Positions 6,908 to 11,310 of a stretch of 11,310 nucleotides of DNA are shown one piece after another. The DNA is taken from contig JAAUSP010000213.1 in assembly GCA_012032575.1 (NCBI GenBank), forward strand, positions 1 to 11,310, written 5' to 3'. The translations under genes were made by a program, and so were the position numbers. The stretch comes from Anaerolineales bacterium (GTDB taxonomy: Bacteria; Chloroflexota; Anaerolineae; 4572-78; J111). Each line of letters opens with the position of its first letter. Position 1 is the first letter of the stretch. The notes under the pieces were generated by a model. It worked only from the letters and a program-made list of their open reading frames with translations, had not been told where the DNA came from and made no database searches.

Positions 6908-7285
6908 ATGAGTCAGAAACTATCACGAGAAGAAGTCGAAAGAGTTGTCGCTAAAGCCTATCCCAAGCGACCCCAACTCAACGGGACCGATTTGAGCGGC
7001 CTCGACCTGACTGGGGTGAACCTGATGGGCGCTGACCTGATCGAGGCTAATTTGGGCGGCACCAATCTGAGCGAGGTGATGCTGGGGGGAGCGGACCTGC
7101 GCCGGGCTACTTTGCGGGGGGCCATTCTGACCGGCGCGGGACTGGTCAAAGCCGATGTCCGCGAGGCCGACCTGCGCGAGACCGATTTGAGCGAAACGAT
7201 GCTGCGCAGCGCCAAATACAACGCCGCCACCCACTGGCCCGCCGGTTTCGACCCAGCCTCCACCGGCGCAACCCGCGAAGACTGA
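6908..7285 (+). CDS. Pentapeptide-repeat protein
   Basis: A 125-residue protein with about 16 tandem pentapeptide units of the A(D/N)LXX type from about residue 22 to 101 (for example GTDLSGLDLTGVNLMGADL), predicted to form about four coils of a right-handed quadrilateral beta-helix. A charged N-terminal helix (MSQKLSREEVERVV) caps it. The end, KYNAATHWPAGFDPASTGA, is the usual C-terminal cap of bacterial cytoplasmic pentapeptide proteins. Some members of the family mimic DNA and bind gyrase, but most have no known role and nothing here points to a target. AAAGG stands 9 nt before the ATG. It is divergent from the MazEF-like pair across a 69-nt gap. No signal peptide. Confidence 0.9.
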   Translation: MSQKLSREEVERVVAKAYPKRPQLNGTDLSGLDLTGVNLMGADLIEANLGGTNLSEVMLGGADLRRATLRGAILTGAGLVKADVREADLRETDLSETMLRSAKYNAATHWPAGFDPASTGATRED

Positions 7286-7318
7286 CAGTTGGTACCAGAC
7301 TAATGCTGCATCTGGGAT

Positions 7319-7508
7319 GGAGATTAGAGATTGGAGATTGAGCAATCTCCAATCCTGATTGACTGACAGACTTAATATTTCACCGCTGAGGACGCCGAAA
7401 ACCCAGAGATTTTTTATAATTCTCTCGGCGGACTTTGCGCTCTCGGCGGTTAATTTGAACCACAAGGTTAAATTAGTCAATCAACCAAATCTCCAATCTC
7501 TAATCTCC
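7319..7508. repeat. Nested inverted-repeat element (possible MITE-like unit)
   Basis: The gap 7286-7526 holds no gene but much structure. A perfect 21-nt inverted repeat pairs 7319-7339 (units GGAGATT and AGAGATT) with 7488-7508. Inside it, 7356-7364 (TGATTGACT) pairs perfectly with 7475-7483. In the centre, sequences around 7380-7410 and 7424-7453 (ACCGCTGAGG and GCTCTCGGCGGT types) form an imperfect inverted pair about an AT-rich middle. A further perfect local hairpin uses 7329-7340 and 7343-7354. The element has no coding capacity. The right arm ends 18 nt before the next gene's ATG. Confidence 0.75.
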
Positions 7509-7526
7509 AATCCCTAATCTCTGTTT

Positions 7527-8861
7527 ATGAAAATTACCTTTATCCGCCCAAACCTGGCCGATATGCGCTCTGCCGATGCGATGGAGCCGCTGGTTTTTGC
7601 CATTCTGGCCGGCCTGACCCCGCCCGATGTGGAAACCGCGCTGTACGACGAGCGCCTGGAAGCCATCCCCTACGACGAACTCACCGACCTGGCCGCCCTG
7701 ACCGTCGAAACCTACAACGCCCGGCGAGCCTATCAGATAGCGACCCAGTTCCGGCGGCGGGGTGTGCCGGTCGTGCTGGGCGGTTACCATCCCACTTTTC
7801 TGCCCGACGAAGCCCTTCAATTTGCCGATGCGGTGGTTATCGGCGATGCGGAAGGGTTGTGGCCCCAGGTGGTTGAGGATGCGCGGCGCAAGCGGCTGCG
7901 GCGAATTTATCGTCAGCCGGATTATCCGGCGCTCGGGGGGAAGAGGCCGGATCGCCGCATTTTTCGGGGCAAGCGTTACGCTCCGGCGGCGCTGGTCCAG
8001 TATGGCCGGGGCTGTCGCTTTGCCTGCGAATTCTGCTCGATTCACGCTTTTTATGGGTTCAATCTGCGCCAGCGGCCTGTGCCGGAGGTGGTGGCCGAAA
8101 TCGAGGCCAGCCAGCGCCGCCATATTTTTCTGGTGGACGACAATATTTTTGTGGATGTGCCCAAAGCCAAAGCCCTTTTTCGGGCGCTGATCCCGCTCAA
8201 AATTCGCTGGTCCTGCCAGGTCAGCATTGACGTGGCCCAGGATGAAGAACTGCTGCAATTGATGGAACAAAGCGGCTGCACCACCGCCGTCATCGGCTTC
8301 GAGTCGCTCGACGAGCACAACCTGGCCCAGATGAAAAAAAGGTGGAACCTCAAATACGGCGATTACGCTGCCTCGGTCCAGCGATTCCGCGATCACGGCA
8401 TTATGATCTACGGCTCCTTTGTTTTCGGTTACGACCACGATACAGTGGACTCCTTCAAGCGCAGCGTCGAATTTGCCATTCGCTCCAACTTCTACCTGGC
8501 CAATTTCAACCCGCTGACGCCCATGCCGGGCGCTAAACTGTACGAGCGCCTTCACGCCGAAGGTCGCCTGATTCATGATCGCTGGTGGCTGGCCCCCGAT
8601 TACACCTATGGCCAGGCCACTTTTCATCCGCGCGGCATGACCGCCGAGCAGTTGACCGAGGGCTGCTTCCGGGCGAGACAACAATTTAACGAGTACAAGT
8701 CAATTTTCAAACGCGCCCTTGATTTCAAAACCAACTGCCGCGACCCGTACCGGCTGGGCTTACATTTAGCCTCCAATATAGTTTCGCGTAACGAAATTCT
8801 ACGAAAACAAGGGATGCAATTAGGGCAGGGCATACCCCTGATCCAGGTGTCAAGTGTTTAA
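7527..8861 (+). CDS. B12-binding radical SAM protein, second of three paralogues
   Basis: A 444-residue enzyme predicted to bind cobalamin (about residues 1-135, with VPVVLGGYHPTFLPDEA and VVIGDAE) and a [4Fe-4S] cluster that cleaves S-adenosylmethionine. The cluster motif is CRFACEFC (Cys163, Cys167, Cys170), followed by FLVDDNIF (about 201-208) and IGFESL (about 256-261). The C-terminal part from about 330, with PMPGAKLYERL, resembles the DUF4070-type tail of this class. Relatives are methyltransferases or ring-forming enzymes (for example hopanoid methylases), but no substrate can be read here. The B12 domain lacks a clear DxHxxG motif, which is common in this class. No Shine-Dalgarno is seen: the ATG follows a repeat array. 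About nine residues at the C-terminus (to VSSV) are absent in the next paralogue, and the last four are encoded by the following repeat. Confidence 0.88.
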   Translation: MKITFIRPNLADMRSADAMEPLVFAILAGLTPPDVETALYDERLEAIPYDELTDLAALTVETYNARRAYQIATQFRRRGVPVVLGGYHPTFLPDEALQFADAVVIGDAEGLWPQVVEDARRKRLRRIYRQPDYPALGGKRPDRRIFRGKRYAPAALVQYGRGCRFACEFCSIHAFYGFNLRQRPVPEVVAEIEASQRRHIFLVDDNIFVDVPKAKALFRALIPLKIRWSCQVSIDVAQDEELLQLMEQSGCTTAVIGFESLDEHNLAQMKKRWNLKYGDYAASVQRFRDHGIMIYGSFVFGYDHDTVDSFKRSVEFAIRSNFYLANFNPLTPMPGAKLYERLHAEGRLIHDRWWLAPDYTYGQATFHPRGMTAEQLTEGCFRARQQFNEYKSIFKRALDFKTNCRDPYRLGLHLASNIVSRNEILRKQGMQLGQGIPLIQVSSV

Positions 8862-8922
8862 GTGTCAAGTGTCATGTAATTCGCACCTGATACCTGACAC
8901 GTGATACATAATAACCTGACAC
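8847..8922. repeat. Inverted repeat of GTGTCA-type heptamers
   Basis: The left arm (8847-8878) has units like GTGTCAA and GTGTCAT. The right arm (8891-8922) is made of complementary TGACAC and TGATAC units. Aligned as an inverted repeat without gaps, about 24 of 32 positions pair, with a 12-nt loop. The left arm supplies the last four codons and the stop of the second radical SAM gene; the right arm ends just before the GGAGAG ribosome-binding site of the third. Confidence 0.75.
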
Positions 8923-8937
8923 ATCTCGGAGAGATTT

Positions 8938-10269
8938 GTGAAACTTACCTTGATAAAACCGAACATCGGCCGCATGGAACACAGCCTCTATGTGGACGAA
9001 GGCCGGATGGAGCCGCTGCAACTGGGGGTGCTGGCCGGGTTGACCCCGCCGGATGTGGACATCGTGCTGTACGATGACCGGCTGGAAGCCATTCCCTATG
9101 ACGAGCCGACCGACCTGGTAGCCATCACCGTGGAAACCTACACGGCGCGGCGGGCTTACGAGATTGGCGTGGAGTTCCGGCGGCGCGGTGTGCCGGTGAT
9201 TATGGGCGGCATGCAGCCGACGCTCATCCCGGAGGAAGTGCAGCCCCACGCGGACTCGATTTACGTGGGCGACGCCGAATTTCGCTGGGGGGAGGTCATC
9301 GAGGATGCGCGCCGGGGGAAATTGAAGCCGGTCTATCAGGCCCCGGTCGGGCCCCCGCAGCCGGGCACGCTGACTCGCCGCGACATTTTTAAAGGCAAAG
9401 GCTATCTGCCGATCACCCTGATGCAGTTCAGCCGGGGCTGCCGTTTTGCCTGCACCTTTTGCGCCGTCAGTACCTTTTTTGACAAAACCCAATACTGCCG
9501 CGATGTGCGTGAGGTCGTCCGGGAAATCGAGGCGGCGGGCCGGCAGATTATCTTTTTTGTGGACGACAATATTCTCTCTAATTTTGAAGCAGCTAAAGAG
9601 CTATGCCGGGCGCTGATTCCGCTCAAGGTCCATTGGGTCTCGCAGGGCAGCATTGATATGACCCAGGACCGGGAGCTGATGGCTCTAATGGTCAAAAGCG
9701 GCTGCATCGGCATGGTGGTCGGCTTTGAATCCATCAACCCGCAAAGTTTGCGCTGGATGAAAAAATCGCCCAATTTTGTCGGCGGCTTCAACGATTACCA
9801 GGCGCAGCTTGAGATTATCCGCGATCACGGCATTCAGCTTTGGGCCGCTTTCACTCTGGGCCACGACCACGATACCCGCGAGTCCATCGAGCAAACGTTG
9901 GAATTTGCCTGGGAGAATAAATTCCCGCTGGCCGCTTTCAATATCCTGGTGCCCTATCCCGGTACGCCGCTGTATCAAAAACTCGCCGCCGAAAACCGCC
10001 TGCTCTACGACGGCAAATGGTGGCTGCACCCGGAATATCGCTTCAACTACGCCGCCTTTCAGCCCAAAAACATGTCGCCGGAGGAGTTAACCGAAGCCTG
10101 CTGGCATTTGCGCTCGACGTATAACAGCTTCGGTTCGTTAGTTCGCCGGGCTTTTGATTTGAAGACGAATATGCGTTCGTTGTATAAGCTGGGGGTTTAT
10201 CTGCGCTACAGCCCGATTTTTCGGAAAGAGGTATTTAAGAAGCATGGGATGAAGTTTGGATTGCATTGA
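8938..10269 (+). CDS. B12-binding radical SAM protein, third paralogue
   Basis: A 443-residue protein, collinear with the one at 7527 and about two thirds identical by eye over the first 90 aligned residues. It has the cobalamin-binding domain (about residues 1-140, VPVIMGGMQPTLIPEE and YVGDAE), the cluster motif CRFACTFC (Cys168, Cys172, Cys175), FFVDDNIL and VGFESI, followed by a tail with PYPGTPLYQKL and ending KKHGMKFGLH. The start is GTG at 8938, with GGAGAG 4 nt before it; the first residues MKLTLIKPNI align with MKITFIRPNL of the preceding gene, supporting this start. The two intact copies probably arose by tandem duplication and may act on related substrates or successive positions. 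Product unknown; assignment to the class is secure. The GC content drops toward its 3' end. Confidence 0.88.
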   Translation: MKLTLIKPNIGRMEHSLYVDEGRMEPLQLGVLAGLTPPDVDIVLYDDRLEAIPYDEPTDLVAITVETYTARRAYEIGVEFRRRGVPVIMGGMQPTLIPEEVQPHADSIYVGDAEFRWGEVIEDARRGKLKPVYQAPVGPPQPGTLTRRDIFKGKGYLPITLMQFSRGCRFACTFCAVSTFFDKTQYCRDVREVVREIEAAGRQIIFFVDDNILSNFEAAKELCRALIPLKVHWVSQGSIDMTQDRELMALMVKSGCIGMVVGFESINPQSLRWMKKSPNFVGGFNDYQAQLEIIRDHGIQLWAAFTLGHDHDTRESIEQTLEFAWENKFPLAAFNILVPYPGTPLYQKLAAENRLLYDGKWWLHPEYRFNYAAFQPKNMSPEELTEACWHLRSTYNSFGSLVRRAFDLKTNMRSLYKLGVYLRYSPIFRKEVFKKHGMKFGLH

Positions 10270-10333
10270 GAGGCAAGTAATGTATCATTATTATCTGTGA
10301 GAATATTCAACTTAAGGCGCAGGAGCAGAAAAA
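10270..10333 (+). other. AT-rich junction before the GTPase gene
   Basis: This 64-nt gap marks the switch from GC-rich to AT-rich sequence. An AGGAG ribosome-binding site at 10321-10325 is clear. No convincing terminator, promoter pair or direct-repeat insertion scar is seen in it. Confidence 0.4.
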
Positions 10334-11310
10334 ATGAATAATGTTGACTCGGAATTTCTTAAACTGCTTCAAGATTTGTTAAACCAAGCGTTGAAACATC
10401 GAGGCAAAGTGACCATCTTAATCGCTGGAAAAACGGGTGTTGGCAAAAGTACGCTTATAAATACAGTTTTTCAAGGAGAAGTTGCTGCTACTGGACAAGG
10501 AAAACCTGTAACTAAACATACTCGAGAGTATAGTAAAGAGGGCATTCCGCTTACTATCCTTGATACGCGAGGATTAGAAGTTGCCGATTACAAAGAAACA
10601 ATGCAACAACTTGAAAGAATAATAAGAGAGAGAAGTAATGATGAAGATCCAAGTAAGCATGTTCACGTGGCATGGGTATGTATAGTAGAAGACACCCATA
10701 GAGTTGAAGATGCAGAAGCTCAACTTGTTGAAATGCTTGCTAGGAACAATATTCCAACACTCGCTGTGATTACAAAAGCAAAGGCAGATAACGGGTTTAG
10801 TAAAAAAGTTCAAGAACTTCTTCCAGAAGTACGAAATGTGACTCGGGTACGCGCAAAGGAAATTATTCTAGATGATGGCTACGAACTTGCACCAATGGGT
10901 TTAGAAAACCTGGTGAAATTGACTATGGAGCTTGTGCCAGAAAGTGTAAAAAATGCTTTTGTTGCAGCGCAGCGTATCAGTTTAGATCTCAAAATTAATA
11001 GATCGCATGCAGTTGTTGCTGCAGCCGCCCTCTCAGCCGGTGGAGTCGGTGCTGCACCAGTACCTTTTTCTGATGCTGTAGCAATTATACCTATTCAAGT
11101 CTCAATGTTGGCGACTATAAGTGCCATATGGGGACTTCCTACAAGTGTCGCATTTCTTGCTACTCTGGTGAGTGGGTCTATTGTAGGATCAGCAGGAACA
11201 TTTTTGGGACGTGTGGCTGTTGGAGCATTGTTAAAATTTATTCCAGGAGCAGGTAGTGTCGTTGGAGGAACCGTAAGTGGGGTTACGGCTGGGCTACTTA
11301 CTACAGCTTT
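10334..11310 (+). CDS. P-loop GTPase with DUF697-like membrane domain (runs off right edge)
   Basis: A partial gene of at least 325 codons, open to the window end. The N-terminal GTPase domain shows G1 GKTGVGKST (residues 32-40), a likely switch I threonine near 60-63, G3 DTRG (77-80) and a G4-like TKAK (147-150) in place of the usual NKxD. This fits the Era/TrmE-like GTPases often called 50S ribosome-binding GTPase. From about residue 207 a hydrophobic region begins (AVVAAAALSAGGVGAAPVPFSDAVAIIPIQ), with the pattern of DUF697, and several Gly/Ala-rich membrane helices follow. Such GTPase-DUF697 proteins associate with membranes and have been proposed in stress or conflict roles. AGGAG stands 8 nt before the ATG. 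The gene is clearly AT-richer than all others here and uses A/T-ending codons, suggesting recent transfer. Confidence 0.85.
   Translation, partial: MNNVDSEFLKLLQDLLNQALKHRGKVTILIAGKTGVGKSTLINTVFQGEVAATGQGKPVTKHTREYSKEGIPLTILDTRGLEVADYKETMQQLERIIRERSNDEDPSKHVHVAWVCIVEDTHRVEDAEAQLVEMLARNNIPTLAVITKAKADNGFSKKVQELLPEVRNVTRVRAKEIILDDGYELAPMGLENLVKLTMELVPESVKNAFVAAQRISLDLKINRSHAVVAAAALSAGGVGAAPVPFSDAVAIIPIQVSMLATISAIWGLPTSVAFLATLVSGSIVGSAGTFLGRVAVGALLKFIPGAGSVVGGTVSGVTAGLLTTA

Noticed and set aside
6923..7480. Minus-strand frame of 185 codons covering the pentapeptide gene and repeat element
   Set aside because: Its pseudo-repetitive QIGxAQ pattern is the reverse image of the pentapeptide repeats; the rest is repeat-element sequence.
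7319..7522. CRISPR array from the repeated GGAGATT units
   Set aside because: Units are 7 nt, degenerate, without spacers, and arranged as two opposed arms.
7500..8684. Minus-strand open frame of 394 codons
   Set aside because: Lies opposite the second radical SAM gene, whose cluster motif and paralogy are decisive; the reverse translation has low-complexity His/Gln/Gly content typical of shadows.
7286..8937. Short precursor peptide for a RiPP pathway near the radical SAM genes
   Set aside because: The gaps are filled by repeat arrays and no short frame with a good RBS and leader-core pattern was found.
8872..9492. Minus-strand open frame of 206 codons
   Set aside because: Antisense of the third radical SAM gene; its start region runs through the inverted repeat.
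4882..10269. Naming the radical SAM genes hpnP, hpnR or bchE
   Set aside because: Only class-level features (B12 domain, CxxxCxxC, DUF4070-like tail) are visible; no pathway neighbours support a specific symbol.
10270..10333. Insertion boundary repeat or attachment site before the GTPase gene
   Set aside because: No tRNA end, direct repeat or inverted repeat could be seen in the gap; the far boundary is outside the window.

Overview
The window looks like a chromosomal stretch from a moderately GC-rich bacterium, most likely a member of the Chloroflexota (Anaerolineae or Caldilineae-like). That rests on the character of the proteins (tandem cobalamin-binding radical SAM proteins, a LysM/M23 peptidase with one N-terminal membrane anchor) and on intergenic gaps filled with degenerate 7-8 nt repeats. 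It is an impression from reading, not a database result. Genes are tightly packed and no rRNA, tRNA, CRISPR array or transposase was seen.

Left part, minus strand (1-2065): the N-terminal third of an ABC-F ATPase runs off the left edge. Next comes a DUF2281-type antitoxin with a RelE/ParE-type toxin joined by a TAATG overlap, then a membrane-anchored LysM-LysM-M23 cell-wall peptidase. Divergent promoters lie between 2066 and 2226.

Centre, plus strand (2227-6260): an uncharacterised helical protein, a calcineurin-like metallophosphoesterase, a hotdog-fold acyl-CoA thioesterase and a B12-binding radical SAM protein broken by a 1-nt frameshift near 5686. A MazE/MazF-like toxin-antitoxin pair on the minus strand (6264-6838) follows. 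Its promoter carries a perfect short palindrome. A pentapeptide-repeat protein diverges from it.

Right part, plus strand: two further intact B12-binding radical SAM paralogues (7527-8861 and 8938-10269), clearly tandem duplicates. After them the base composition turns AT-rich and a P-loop GTPase with a C-terminal DUF697-like membrane domain begins at 10334 and runs off the right edge. It looks horizontally acquired.

The most unusual signals are: (1) four gaps holding degenerate 7-8 nt repeat arrays in two opposed arms, each with its own consensus, two of them running into the end of the preceding CDS; (2) a nested inverted-repeat element at 7319-7508 directly against the start of the second radical SAM gene; (3) the three-gene radical SAM family with one member broken; (4) a short out-of-frame segment in the ABC-F gene explained by two compensating 1-nt indels; and (5) the AT-rich GTPase. 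No self-evident new multi-gene system can be proven from this window alone.
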